Part shown: one piece after another, positions 44,162-53,158 of the stretch | Layout of the letters: the number at the start of each line of letters is the position of its first letter | Numbering within the stretch: position 1 is the first letter of the stretch | Assembly: GCF_002156385.1 (NCBI RefSeq) | Contig: NZ_MVJM01000001.1 | Span: 1,238,491-1,302,490, forward strand | Length of the DNA: 64,000 bases | From: Halalkalibacter urbisdiaboli | GTDB lineage: Bacteria > Bacillota > Bacilli > Bacillales > Bacillaceae_D | Direction of reading: 5' to 3' | Position numbers and translations under genes: made by a program | The notes under the pieces: generated by a model | The model's input: the letters and a program-made list of their open reading frames with translations, nothing else | Told to the model about the DNA's origin: nothing | Database searches by the model: none

Positions 44162-45430
44162 TTAAAGTAACATTCCAGCGATTGCGGCACTTAATAGTGA
44201 AGCCAATGCCCCGGCCAAAACAGCACGTACACCCAGATTAGCAATGTCTGATCTTCTGGTTGGAGCAAGCCCGCCTAATCCGCCTAAAAGAATGGCCAGT
44301 GAACCAAGATTTGCAAAGCCACAAAGGGCAAAACTTATAATTATATTTGCTTTTGGTGTTAAGTTTGTCATCTCTGGTGCAAACGCAGCGTATGCTACAA
44401 ATTCGTTTAGTACAAGTTTTTGGCCAATATAACTGCCAGCTTGAAATGCTTCTGCCCACGGTACTCCAACCATAAAAGCAATTGGTGCAAACACCCAACC
44501 TAAAATCATTTCAATTGATAATGACTCAAAGCCAAACCAGCTACCTACACCACCTAATATTCCATTCATTAGTGCAATTAATGCGATAAAAGCAAGCAAC
44601 ATAGCCCCTACATTAAGGGCAAGTTTTAAACCATCTGATGCTCCTCGTGCTGCTGCATCAATAACATTTGTCACTTCTTCATCTTTTTCAATTTTGATTT
44701 CAGTAGACGTTTGAGGTGTATCAGCTGTCTCAATAGATTCAACGGTTGCAGCGGTTTCAATTTTTGCAGAGGCTGTCGTTTCAGGAACCATGATTTTTGC
44801 CATAATTAAACCGGCTGGCGCTGCCATAAAACTTGCTGCTATTAAATATTCAAGTGGAATTCCCATTAATGAATAACCAATTAATACAGAGCCTGCAACT
44901 GAAGCCAGGCCACCTGTCATAACAGCAAAAAGTTCAGACTGTGTCATCTTTGCAATATATGGCCGAATAACAAGAGGGGCTTCTGTTTGTCCAACAAAAA
45001 TATTTGCAGCTGCAGACATTGATTCTGCTTGACTTGTCCCTAACAACTTTGAAAGCCCGCCACCAATTATTTTTATAAGCCATTGCATAATTCCAAGATA
45101 ATAGAGGACAGAAATGAGTGACGAAAAGAAAATAATCACAGTTAACACTTGGAAGGCGAAAATAAAACCTATGCTTTCATTCCCAATTAAACCACCAAAT
45201 AAAAACGTAATACCCTCATTCGTATAGTTGATAATATCTTGAACTTTTAAAGAAAACCATTTAAGAGAGGTTTGCCCAACTTCCCATTTCAAAACAATTA
45301 AAGCAAAAAAGAATTGAATACAAAGTCCTCCCACAACCGTACGAATATTAATTCCTTTTTTATTATTTGATAATAAAAATGCAATACCTAAAATAGAAAT
45401 AACACCCAAAACTCCCCATAGAAAATTCAT
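44162..45430 (-). CDS. nupC: NupC-type concentrative nucleoside transporter
   Basis: The 422-residue protein has 8-10 hydrophobic spans and the CNT signatures [18 protein letters not shown] (gate hairpin, about 145-162) and the C-terminal [24 protein letters not shown] stretch. It imports nucleosides with protons or sodium. A charged insert (about 225-250, rich in Thr/Glu) lies in a loop. It is flanked by the nucleotidase and the divergent TrmB regulator. Confidence 0.9.
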   Translation of the reverse strand: MNFLWGVLGVISILGIAFLLSNNKKGINIRTVVGGLCIQFFFALIVLKWEVGQTSLKWFSLKVQDIINYTNEGITFLFGGLIGNESIGFIFAFQVLTVIIFFSSLISVLYYLGIMQWLIKIIGGGLSKLLGTSQAESMSAAANIFVGQTEAPLVIRPYIAKMTQSELFAVMTGGLASVAGSVLIGYSLMGIPLEYLIAASFMAAPAGLIMAKIMVPETTASAKIETAATVESIETADTPQTSTEIKIEKDEEVTNVIDAAARGASDGLKLALNVGAMLLAFIALIALMNGILGGVGSWFGFESLSIEMILGWVFAPIAFMVGVPWAEAFQAGSYIGQKLVLNEFVAYAAFAPEMTNLTPKANIIISFALCGFANLGSLAILLGGLGGLAPTRRSDIANLGVRAVLAGALASLLSAAIAGMLL

Positions 45431-45943
45431 AATGTTCCCCCTAATATTTTTTTAAACTAAATAACTTGTTGAAATCCCTTTCATTTTATTTTAGACTTAA
45501 CAATTTTTTCATCATGACCTGAAGTAAGCTTGATTAACTACAATATTCAAGAAATACTCTAAAAAGATTTCCGGTATGCAAACTGCATCGACATCTCTCC
45601 TCTTCTCCCTTTTTCATTAGACCTGCTTACTTTGATATCACTTTCAATCGAATCCCAATAAAAGGTTACCACTAATAGAGTAACCAAAATAATCGTACTT
45701 CAGAGCGTTCCTATTTGTCAATAAAAAAAATCAAAAATTTATAATAATATAGAAGTATAAATTAGCACCTATCGTATGAACACACGGAGAATGTCATATG
45801 AATTCAAACCAGTAAATTATGTGGAATTGGTTTTAGTTTTCCTTTATCATGATTAGTGATAGAGCCCCCCTTTTATTTATAAGGGGAAATAACAGTAGTG
45901 GAATCTTTTATCTATTCACAAATAAAAACATATAGGAGGAACT
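45431..45943. other. nupC/trmB divergent intergenic region
   Basis: A 513-base gap between divergent genes. It holds the palindrome at 45664-45685 and AT-rich sequence with TATAAT-like boxes toward both genes. No open gene seen. Confidence 0.6.
45664..45685. promoter_or_regulatory. operator palindrome GGTTACC..GGTAACC type
   Basis: GGTTACCACTAATAGAGTAACC: arms GGTTAC and GTAACC enclose an A/T-rich centre. A near twin lies at 48928-48947 before the PbuE-like gene. Shared control by one regulator is likely, the TrmB protein being the local candidate. Confidence 0.55.
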
Positions 45944-46705
45944 ATGTTACAAAAGTTCGGGTTTTCTCAATATGAAAGTAGAGTTTACGAAGTCCTTGTG
46001 TCTAGTGAGGAACCACTGGACGCAACAAACATTGTAAAGTATTCAGGAGTTCCAAAAGCAAAAATATATGAAGTTATATCACGCATGATTGAAAAAGGTA
46101 TGGTATTAGATTCTATATCTGAAAATAAAAAGCTTTATACTGGGTTGCCACTGCCTCTTGCAATTGAAAAACTTACCACTGAATTTCAGAACAATGTTAA
46201 ACAATTAAAAAACACAAACTTCAAAAAAAAATCCTATTACGATGAACATGTTTGGAGTTTAAAAGTTGATTCATCCATTCAGGCACAAAGTAAACAGCTT
46301 GTTCAAGAAGCGAAAAAATCGATCCGAATTTCCGCTTGGAAAGATGACCTCATTGAATATTTGCCATTGTTAATTGACAAAGAAAAACATGGAGTAGATG
46401 TCGAAGTTCTTGTAGTAGGTAAATTGGAGTCGAATTTATCAAACATTCATACTCTTATTCCTGCAACAGAGCATCAGGTATTAGAACGATTTCGATTAAT
46501 TATAGTTGACGATAGAGAAGTCATTTTTGCAGGTATGGAAGAGCAATCTTGGCAAGCTTTAAAAACAATGTCCAAGCCATTTATAAAGGTTTTCACCGAG
46601 TTTTTCTATCATGATGTTGCACTAGCAAAAATTAATGAAAAGCATTTTGATTTATTAATGAATGATGAAGAAATAAGAAATATCCTTATGAGGCTGCGAT
46701 ATTAG
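45944..46705 (+). CDS. TrmB-type transcriptional regulator
   Basis: The N-terminal winged helix matches TrmB: KFGFSQYESRVYEVLVSSEE then IVKYSGVPKAKIYEVISRMI, and the C-terminal half (about 95-253) is a phospholipase-D-like ligand domain starting SIQAQSKQLVQEAKKSIRIS. RBS AGGAGG precedes the ATG. Its position in a nucleoside block suggests a nucleoside or sugar phosphate as effector. Confidence 0.85.
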   Translation: MLQKFGFSQYESRVYEVLVSSEEPLDATNIVKYSGVPKAKIYEVISRMIEKGMVLDSISENKKLYTGLPLPLAIEKLTTEFQNNVKQLKNTNFKKKSYYDEHVWSLKVDSSIQAQSKQLVQEAKKSIRISAWKDDLIEYLPLLIDKEKHGVDVEVLVVGKLESNLSNIHTLIPATEHQVLERFRLIIVDDREVIFAGMEEQSWQALKTMSKPFIKVFTEFFYHDVALAKINEKHFDLLMNDEEIRNILMRLRY

Positions 46706-46773
46706 TACATTTACATGTCATTTCCCCCAAAAGTCTTTTAGTTATAATTAGAAGCGATGAAATAATACGAAAA

Positions 46774-46830
46774 GGAGGCTGACTCAAAAGGTCGTTACAT
46801 AATTACTTTTGGGCCAACCTCGCTTTTAAT
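46774..46830. terminator. convergent terminator trmB/deoD
   Basis: GAGGCTGACTCAAAAG pairs imperfectly with CTTTTGGGCCAACCTC and is followed by GCTTTTA; it lies between the converging trmB and deoD genes. Confidence 0.6.
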
Positions 46831-46841
46831 AGGATTTCACA

Positions 46842-47546
46842 TTAGGAATTTACTGTTTCCAATGCCATAATAACCATGTCATTAAATGTTGTTTGGCGTT
46901 CATCTGCAGTAGTTTCTTCACCAGTGAAGATGTGATCACTTACCGTTAAAATGGACAAAGCGTTAACACTATATTTTGCAGCAAGAGTATATAGTGCTGT
47001 TGTTTCCATTTCAACAGCTAGGACTCCGTAATCCCCTAATTTCTCTATTATTTCCATGCTATCGCGATAAAAAATATCAGCTGTTAGTACATTTCCAGCT
47101 CTTACAGACAAACCTTTTTCAACTCCAGCATCATACGCTTTCCTTAATAAATCGAAGTTAGTACAAGGAGCAAAATCTATCCCCGGAAATGTAAAACGGT
47201 TTATGTTTGAATCAGTACAAGCCGTCATCGCTAAAATTACATCACGGACGTTAACATCCTTTTGGATCGCCCCACATGTACCTACACGAATTAAGTTTTT
47301 TACATCATAGTCACGAATTAGCTCATTGACATAGATAGAAATGGACGGAACCCCCATACCAGTTCCTTGTACTGAGACACGTTTCCCATTAAAGGTGCCA
47401 GTAAACCCTAACATCCCTCTTACATTGTTATAGCAATTTACATTTTCCAAAAACGTCTCTGCAATATACTTGGCACGAAGCGGGTCACCGGGTAATAGGA
47501 TATTTTCTGCAATTTCACCTTGTTTAGCGTTAATATGAATACTCAT
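46842..47546 (-). CDS. deoD: purine nucleoside phosphorylase (DeoD type)
   Basis: The 234 residues match hexameric PNP: phosphate-binding [36 protein letters not shown], the active-site [15 protein letters not shown] and [16 protein letters not shown]. It cleaves purine (deoxy)nucleosides to base and sugar 1-phosphate, which the phosphopentomutase then converts. It is separated from deoB by the nucleotidase, transporter and regulator. Confidence 0.93.
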   Translation of the reverse strand: MSIHINAKQGEIAENILLPGDPLRAKYIAETFLENVNCYNNVRGMLGFTGTFNGKRVSVQGTGMGVPSISIYVNELIRDYDVKNLIRVGTCGAIQKDVNVRDVILAMTACTDSNINRFTFPGIDFAPCTNFDLLRKAYDAGVEKGLSVRAGNVLTADIFYRDSMEIIEKLGDYGVLAVEMETTALYTLAAKYSVNALSILTVSDHIFTGEETTADERQTTFNDMVIMALETVNS

Positions 47547-47734
47547 AATCTATCATTACAATTGAGAAAGCTAGTCAATTGCAATGATTTTCACCTCCTT
47601 AAATAAATTTCATTAAAACACATACTTATCGTTTTCCAAAGGAAACCATAACTAGATTAAAACTCTCGTTAAAATCCCTCCTTTCACCGATTGATAATGG
47701 CTCCATCAAAACAAAAATTTATAGTCTAAGAGTT

Positions 47735-48907
47735 TTATTTCTCTATTTCGAAAGAATGACCAGAATGCACTTTTTCTTTAGTCATCGAAATAAAGGCTGC
47801 TCCTAAAGCTATGATGATAAATAAACCACCCACTGTAGCATTTAATTCAACGGTTGCCTTTTCGATAACAATTCCTCCGATTAAAGAACCAAAAGCAATA
47901 CCAAAATGAAGGGCAGAATTGTTTAAGCTTTGCTGTATGTCAGAGGTTTCAGGAGACGACTCGATCAGATAACTTTGCATCGCTGGAGTAATCGCCCAGC
48001 TTAACATACTCCAGATAACCATTACGGCTATAAATAGCGGAAAAGCAAAAGTTGTGTAAGGAATTGAGAAAATCGTTACCCCAAAGACAACAATCACAGA
48101 GAGAATTGTAGGTTTTGTACCAAATCGATCAGCTAACATACCTCCAAACCCTCCACCCGCTACAGCAGCAACTCCGAAGATTAAATACACAATACTAACC
48201 CACATTCCATCCAGCCCCAACTGTATTTTTAAGAATGGTGTTAAATATCCATATAACGTTAAGTGTCCCGCTAAAAATAGAAATGAAGTCAATTGGGCAA
48301 ATAATACTTTCCTATCCTTCAACGCACGTAATTGTACACCTATTGGAATGGAAGGCTTCGGATTAATTTTATCCATAAAGAGAAACACACCGACGATTGA
48401 AAGTAGTGTTAGTACTGCAATCATGATAAAAGGAGCACGCCAACCAAATGCATTTCCCAACATTAACCCAATTGGAACTCCCAACACTAAAGAAGCACTG
48501 ATTCCCATAAACACTACACCAATTGCCCGTGCACGATAACCTTCTGCCACAATACTCGAAGCTATAGTTACACATAAAAACACAAGTAAAGAACCACTGG
48601 CAGCAGAGATAATACGGGCGATTAATAACATACTATAGGATGAACTTATTACCGCAACACCGTTTCCTAATAAGAATATAAATAAGGAAATCAATGTTAA
48701 ACGCTTTCGCTCCACTCCTGTCGTAAAGTTCAACAAAATGGGAGCTGCAATAGCAAATACAAGTGAAAACACCGTTATTAGAAACCCTGCCTGTCCAAGG
48801 CTTACTCCTAAATCGTTCGAGATCAAATCTAATATTCCACCAATAATCAATTCAACCAATCCAACAACAAACGAAACGATCGTTAATAAGTAAACACGTT
48901 TATCCAT
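47735..48907 (-). CDS. MFS exporter, PbuE/NepI-like
   Basis: The 390 residues give 12 spans. The N-terminal SFVVGLVELIIGGILDLISN, VERKRLTLISLFIF and the YRARAIGVVFMGIS loop follow the DHA1-type purine (ribonucleoside) efflux proteins PbuE and NepI. Its place next to nucleoside genes supports export of bases or nucleosides, but sugar efflux is possible. No purine riboswitch is seen upstream; instead there is an operator palindrome. Confidence 0.8.
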   Translation of the reverse strand: MDKRVYLLTIVSFVVGLVELIIGGILDLISNDLGVSLGQAGFLITVFSLVFAIAAPILLNFTTGVERKRLTLISLFIFLLGNGVAVISSSYSMLLIARIISAASGSLLVFLCVTIASSIVAEGYRARAIGVVFMGISASLVLGVPIGLMLGNAFGWRAPFIMIAVLTLLSIVGVFLFMDKINPKPSIPIGVQLRALKDRKVLFAQLTSFLFLAGHLTLYGYLTPFLKIQLGLDGMWVSIVYLIFGVAAVAGGGFGGMLADRFGTKPTILSVIVVFGVTIFSIPYTTFAFPLFIAVMVIWSMLSWAITPAMQSYLIESSPETSDIQQSLNNSALHFGIAFGSLIGGIVIEKATVELNATVGGLFIIIALGAAFISMTKEKVHSGHSFEIEK

Positions 48908-48927
48908 ATTCTAACCCCTTTTCATAA

Positions 48928-48947
48928 GTTACCACTACAATAGTAAC
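48928..48947. promoter_or_regulatory. operator palindrome before the PbuE-like gene
   Basis: GTTACCACTACAATAGTAAC is a palindrome with arms GTTAC/GTAAC. It shares GTTACCACTA and ATAG with the site at 45664 and lies about 21 bases upstream of the exporter start. Confidence 0.55.
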
Positions 48948-48976
48948 CTACAACCAGAGTCATAACAAGAATTAAT

Positions 48977-49131
48977 TTAATAATCTACTAAAAATACATG
49001 AGTCATGCCTATCAATATTTCATAATTTGATAAGATATCCTTTTTCTCAACACCAGCTAGGCATAATAGCAGCCTGGCTAAGATACCAGTTCGGTCTTTA
49101 CCTGCTGCGCAATGAAAAATGATACCACCTC
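48977..49131 (-). pseudogene. tyrosine/serine phosphatase fragment
   Basis: The minus frame GGIIFHCAAGKDRTGILARL carries a full C-x5-R protein phosphatase active site (HCAAGKDRTG), followed by LLCLAGVEKKDI and a short foreign-looking end. The N-terminal half and the C-terminal helices of this phosphatase family are missing, so it is a remnant. Confidence 0.7.
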
Positions 49132-49160
49132 AATAAAAATTTTCGGGGGATTTTGGGGCA

Positions 49161-49510
49161 TCATAGAGCAAATTCATTTACATCCCCCGCCTCCTTATTT
49201 TTAGTATCTATTTGTTGGAATAGTTGTTCTGCTTTCCGCTCTTGCTCCTCTGTTGTAATGAGGACATTTTTTGGGATATTCCAGTGTCCCCCGTCGGTTT
49301 GATAGGCACCAGGGAATTTTCCTCTATCACACATACGTCGAACCATTTAATCACTTACGCCTAACGTTTGGCTACTTCTTTTCGTTTGTAATAATCATTT
49401 TCTCCATTTGATAGCGTTTTGGTCGGTTTTGGTACTGTTATTCCATTGAGGCGATATATCGTCCGTTGACGTTGCTGTCTTAAAATTGACGCAATTAATT
49501 GTCTTCGAAA
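49161..49510 (-). pseudogene. excisionase-like HTH gene, broken
   Basis: The intact part (from 49346) reads MVRRMCDRGKFPGAYQTDGG then HWNIPK, the recognition half of a MerR/excisionase-type helix-turn-helix. Directly upstream the same frame has a stop before KEVAK..TLGVSD, and a one-base loss lies between them, so the N-terminal half (..NGENDYYKRKEVAK) is shifted. An upstream part QLIASILRQQRQRTIYRLNG to 49510 extends the frame. It is debris of a mobile element or phage regulator. Confidence 0.6.
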
Positions 49511-49548
49511 CAGGGACGGTTCTTACGCTTCCGTTATTTTACGAAAAA

Positions 49549-49577
49549 AAGAAGCAAGAGGATCCCCCCCTTGCTTC
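49549..49577 (-). terminator. rho-independent terminator
   Basis: GAAGCAAG pairs with CTTGCTTC on the minus strand and a run of seven T follows. It overlaps the stop region of the gene at 49576. Confidence 0.7.
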
Positions 49578-50205
49578 ACTCCAGCACAACTGTTAAAAAT
49601 CGTTCAATCTCCTTTACGTCACTTGCTCGTTCAAAAACACATAATACCTTATTTCTCAGAGGGCTAAACGGCTCAAAAGCTTGAATGCTTGAGGTGTGGA
49701 TGCCGTAAACAACATCATTTGATTCATTGTAATAATAGGAATCGTTTGCTACATTAAGAGTCTCTAGCTCGATAAAATCTTCAAGTGGCGCAAACGCGTT
49801 TTGTTGCATTAATTCTTGAAATATCTTGTCATCGACCAATAATAAGTCAATATTACCTGCAGCGGCTCGGACTAGCATTTTCTGTGATTCATCAGAGGAA
49901 ATCGTTGAGAACGTCTCACCTGAATGTATGACATCAACTGAAATATGGAAATCGCTGAAGTGGTTCGTTAAGTTAGCTGCTAAGGTAAACGGGTCAATCC
50001 TTGCCTGTTCTCCATCTATTATCGTTATATCGAAGCTTTTTTCTTTCCCTATCAGTGCCTGGGCAAAGGTTAGCACGACAATTAGTGCCACAATCGTACC
50101 AATCATATGCCATTTGTAATATCCCCATAGGTGATCGACTTTCTGTTTATAACTGAGCTCTTTTAGCTGCTCACTTAATTTCAGTTCGTCTCTTAATCTC
50201 GTCAT
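49576..50205 (-). CDS. membrane-anchored protein, unknown
   Basis: Residues 1-33 are charged (KLSEQLKELSYKQKVDHLWG), a single span follows (about 34-54), and the rest is extracellular, with FDITIIDGEQARIDP and AAGNIDLLLVDDKIFQELMQ that loosely resemble the ends of extracellular solute-binding folds. RBS AGGAGG precedes the ATG. No family assigned; it may be a small surface sensor. Confidence 0.55.
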   Translation of the reverse strand: MTRLRDELKLSEQLKELSYKQKVDHLWGYYKWHMIGTIVALIVVLTFAQALIGKEKSFDITIIDGEQARIDPFTLAANLTNHFSDFHISVDVIHSGETFSTISSDESQKMLVRAAAGNIDLLLVDDKIFQELMQQNAFAPLEDFIELETLNVANDSYYYNESNDVVYGIHTSSIQAFEPFSPLRNKVLCVFERASDVKEIERFLTVVLE

Positions 50206-50247
50206 CTCTTCTATCCTCCTATTGGTCGCTTCGTATCCGTTCTCCGA

Positions 50248-50301
50248 TTACCTGTAAAGCATACCAACAACTGACTGATTGCATATTGCCATCTTCTGCA
50301 T
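50248..50301 (-). CDS. possible 17-aa leader peptide
   Basis: ATG at 50301 is well placed behind AAAGGAG and encodes MQKMAICNQSVVGMLYR. It lies 43 bases upstream of the next gene, in the same direction. It may be a small leader or a chance frame; no attenuator was recognised. Confidence 0.3.
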   Translation of the reverse strand: MQKMAICNQSVVGMLYR

Positions 50302-50464
50302 GTCTTTCACTCCTTTAGATTGGATAATTACAATTCTAATTATAAGCGCTGCTTTCATTAGCAGTTTCCTTACACTTAGTATACTTGGAATTACACTATT
50401 CCGACTTCGGTATAAAAAGTGATAAAGAAGCCGTCTCCGAGAACGTTCTAACACAATCAACAAA

Positions 50465-50509
50465 AATCCGATTTTTAGATAATAAAGCCAGTTATCTAAA
50501 AATCGGATT
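50465..50509. repeat. long perfect inverted repeat
   Basis: AATCCGATTTTTAGATAA and TTATCTAAAAATCGGATT are 18-base perfect arms around a nine-base loop. Without a T-run, it is a strong hairpin of unclear role. Confidence 0.6.
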
Positions 50510-50581
50510 CGGTTTGTTGTGGCTTTGAAATAAAGTCATACTGTTTATTTTATTGATGTACCGTTTTGCTAATGTTTTAAA

Positions 50582-50650
50582 TAGTCCTTTGAGGAACCTC
50601 AAAGGACTATTCCAATTGTGAAATGTTACACTTAAAGTAACGGTGCATTA
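50582..50650. repeat. array boundary, plus orientation, with terminator
   Basis: Terminator AGTCCTTTGAGG/CCTCAAAGGACT is followed by GTGAAATGTTACACTTAAAG and TAACGGTGCATTATG, an array box in reverse direction. The same arrangement is repeated at 51269-51335. Confidence 0.7.
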
Positions 50651-50755
50651 TGTTTAATAAGAATTTTTTAATATATTTTCCAATTAATACATTTAATCTA
50701 AACATGTGGGGAATATTTAGATAAATTGAATTATTAATTGATAAGGAGAATTTAT

Positions 50756-51220
50756 GTGAAACAAGTAATACAATGGCTATTGTTTCTAATTCCTATTGCA
50801 TCACTGGTACTAATTGGAAATAAAACTCTTAGAAGATTTCTTCCAGTTGCATTGTTTGTTACGGTAGTCAACACTCTTATTTACCAAGCTGCATATCATT
50901 ATAATTGGTGGAGAGAACCTGGGCTGTTTGACTGGGACAAAGTCGCAAATATTCCTTGGGTATACAGTGCTTATTTAATAGCAACAATATGGATTTTTAA
51001 GTTTACCTACGGAAAATTTATTGTTTATTTAATAACAAACCTAATATTGGATGGTGTATATATATATTTATGGTATCCAATCCAACGAAAACTTGAATTA
51101 GCTTCAGGCGAATTGTCACCACATATTACATATTTAATGATGATCGGAGTAGCCCTTTTAATATATGTTTTTCAGATTTGGTATGATAAAGATTCACAAA
51201 GTGATAAAGAAACTAACTAA
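50756..51220 (+). CDS. CBO0543-like multi-span membrane protein
   Basis: Start at GTG 50756, seven bases after AAGGAG. The 154 residues have about five hydrophobic spans with the family-like YHYNWWREPGLFDWDK motif and IPWVYSAYLIATIWIFKFTY. Proteins of this kind are common in clostridia and bacilli; function unknown. Plus-strand cassette between two identical terminator/box elements. Confidence 0.65.
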   Translation: MKQVIQWLLFLIPIASLVLIGNKTLRRFLPVALFVTVVNTLIYQAAYHYNWWREPGLFDWDKVANIPWVYSAYLIATIWIFKFTYGKFIVYLITNLILDGVYIYLWYPIQRKLELASGELSPHITYLMMIGVALLIYVFQIWYDKDSQSDKETN

Positions 51221-51268
51221 AACTTTCATAATTTCTTCTTAAACTACCATGAAAGTAATGTTATAAAT

Positions 51269-51335
51269 AGTCCTTTGAGGAACCTCAAAGGACTTTTCTA
51301 ATTGTGAAATGTTACACTTAAAGTAACGAGGCAGG
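51269..51335. repeat. array boundary, plus orientation, with terminator
   Basis: Near-identical to 50582-50650: AGTCCTTTGAGG/CCTCAAAGGACT hairpin then TTACACTTAAAGTAACGAGG. Confidence 0.7.
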
Positions 51336-51393
51336 ATAATTGAATAACCAAATATTGGTTTAATAATGTTATCCTTTGAGAGAGGTGAAAAAA

Positions 51394-51759
51394 ATGAAAA
51401 AAGTAAAGACACTACTATTATTTTTAATTCTTATAGCTATTGTAGGTTGTAGTAATAGTAATGAAAGTGATTTTGAAGGTTCTTCATCTTTTCCTGAGTT
51501 TCCTATACCTGTTGAAGCTGAACTTGCTGAGAGTAGAGAAGATGGGTATGAAAAATATCTATATAATGCGATAGGCAATAACGGAGGTATTAGGGAAGAT
51601 TATTATGAAATAATCGAAAGTTGGGGATGGAAGATACAAGAAGATTTACAAATGGGTAGCTACTATGTATTTAAAAAAGACGGACAGTTTATAGGTATGA
51701 CTATTCATGGGTCAAGTGAGGGAGACTTTTTCACAATCAGTGAACACAAAAATAATTAA
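51394..51759 (+). CDS. small lipoprotein
   Basis: Start at ATG 51394 behind GAGAGGTG. A type II signal peptide (MKKVKTLLLFLILIAIVGCS) puts the lipid-bearing Cys at residue 19. The mature 103 residues are acidic with a beta-rich C-terminal half (MGSYYVFKKDGQFIGMTIHG). The box AACTAAAGGGTGC follows at 51760. Function unknown. Confidence 0.7.
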   Translation: MKKVKTLLLFLILIAIVGCSNSNESDFEGSSSFPEFPIPVEAELAESREDGYEKYLYNAIGNNGGIREDYYEIIESWGWKIQEDLQMGSYYVFKKDGQFIGMTIHGSSEGDFFTISEHKNN

Positions 51760-51886
51760 ACTAAAGGGTGCTTTTGTTGAAGAACGGTCAAGAGAATGCT
51801 CAAACTTTTTTATAAAAATTGTACAATACTTCACAACAGTAACAATAAAGTAAAGTGGTACTAAAAAATGGGAAGAAGGGGTAACT

Positions 51887-52690
51887 GTGACCAATTACAT
51901 CAACATGAACCGATTGAATTGGAATGAGCGGACAGCTATTCATGCCAAGTCAGATTTCTACAATATAGACGATTTTTTAGCAGAAAAAAGTTCTTTGTCG
52001 GGGCTGGATAAGACCGAACTTGGCGATGTAGCTGGACTCTCTATGCTACATTTGCAATGTCATTTTGGAAAGGATTCGTTATCTTGGGCCAGAATGGGGG
52101 CTCACGTGCTGGGGGTGGATTTTTCCGAGAATGCGATTGCTTTGGCTAAATCGTTGAACGAACGACTGGGGCTTGACGCTCGTTTCCTGTGCTCGGATAT
52201 CTATGACGTTGCGAAGGAGCTTCAAGGAGAGCTGTTCGACATCGTCTATACGTCCTATGGAGTTCTGTGCTGGCTTCAGGATTTAACCCGATGGGCAGAG
52301 TTGATTAGCACATCTCTAAAGCCAGGAGGAACGTTTTATATGGCTGAACTCCATCCTCTTACTTTTATGTATGAAGTAGAGGATAACCAGCTGAAGAGCA
52401 AATATCCTTATTTTGATAACAAGGTACGACGCTATGAATCTTCTACTACATATACCGGGGATAATGATAAGCTAGAGCATTCCGTCACCTATCAATGGCA
52501 ACATACCCTTGGAGAAATCGTGAGTGCACTCGCTGGATCAGGATTGAAACTGGAGTTTTTACATGAATTTCCGTTCACCGTATACAATATGTTTCCAGGT
52601 CTCATGTTTCAGGACGAATTGGGGAGATGGCGAATGAAAGAGAACGAGCATTTGCCGTTGTTGTTTTCTGTCAAAGCAACGAAGCATTGA
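51887..52690 (+). CDS. class I SAM-dependent methyltransferase
   Basis: GTG start behind GAAGGGG. Motif I SMLHLQCHFGKDSLSWARMG (about 51-70) and LGVDFSENAIALAK give the SAM-binding fold; IVYTSYGVLCWLQDL and LKPGGTFYMAELHPL follow. Length 267 residues. The acceptor is unknown; related bacillar proteins are annotated as generic methyltransferases. The gene stands alone on the plus strand. Confidence 0.83.
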   Translation: MTNYINMNRLNWNERTAIHAKSDFYNIDDFLAEKSSLSGLDKTELGDVAGLSMLHLQCHFGKDSLSWARMGAHVLGVDFSENAIALAKSLNERLGLDARFLCSDIYDVAKELQGELFDIVYTSYGVLCWLQDLTRWAELISTSLKPGGTFYMAELHPLTFMYEVEDNQLKSKYPYFDNKVRRYESSTTYTGDNDKLEHSVTYQWQHTLGEIVSALAGSGLKLEFLHEFPFTVYNMFPGLMFQDELGRWRMKENEHLPLLFSVKATKH

Positions 52691-52764
52691 ATATTTTTCG
52701 ATAATACGTGTTAAAAAACAGCTTTAGCCTGAAACAAACGTGTTTCGGGCTATTCGTATTGTTA

Positions 52765-52878
52765 GGAAGTGCATTAGATTTATTTAGTGGAGACTTACAT
52801 ACAATGATATTGTTGAGTTTTGAACAAAAGATAAGTTCATTTTCGTTGTTAACTAAACTATCTAAAGTAAAGCTATAA
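52765..52878 (+). pseudogene. C-terminal fragment, unknown
   Basis: Thirty-seven codons of a plus-strand frame (GSALDLFSGDLHTMILLSFE, QKISSFSLLTKLSKVKL then TAA) without a start. They precede an array boundary, as a gene end would, and are not covered by another gene. Family not recognised. Confidence 0.4.
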
Positions 52879-52884
52879 TGATCT

Positions 52885-52970
52885 TCCATTAAAAGGTAGC
52901 GTTCCTTTAACAGGAATGCTTTTTTTATGTTAATAAAAAGGAAATTAATGTTAAACTAAAGGGCAGGAAT
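52885..52970. repeat. array boundary, plus orientation
   Basis: AAAAGGTAGC, hairpin GCGTTCCT/AGGAATGC, T-run, then the reverse of the conserved tail (AAAAAGGAAATTAATGTTAA) and ACTAAAGGGCAG. It is the exact reverse of the minus-strand boundaries near 16400 and 26520. Confidence 0.7.
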
Positions 52971-53158
52971 GTGGAATAAGAAGACCATCATTTCCTTCTA
53001 CTGTGTAGTAGACTAAATACAGTGTATCAAGATTATTATTTGTAGAAGTCTTTGTGAAAGATGTAGTTTAAAGATTAGATGTATAATCTGAAATGCCAAA
53101 TTAAATAATGGAAAACCGCTCAATCTTGTTAAGCATTGAGCGGCATGAAAATAGAAAA
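52971..53158. other. short stretch after the inverted array part
   Basis: Contains TAGTAGACTAAATACAGTG and a GCTCAATCTTG/CATTGAGCGG hairpin that may terminate the methyltransferase gene on the minus strand. No gene. Confidence 0.4.

Noticed and set aside
48908..49000. Purine riboswitch before the PbuE-like gene
   Set aside because: The conserved purine-aptamer segments (TATA-rich P1, CCTATAATATGG-like, TTTGGAGTC-like) are absent; a palindromic operator is present instead.
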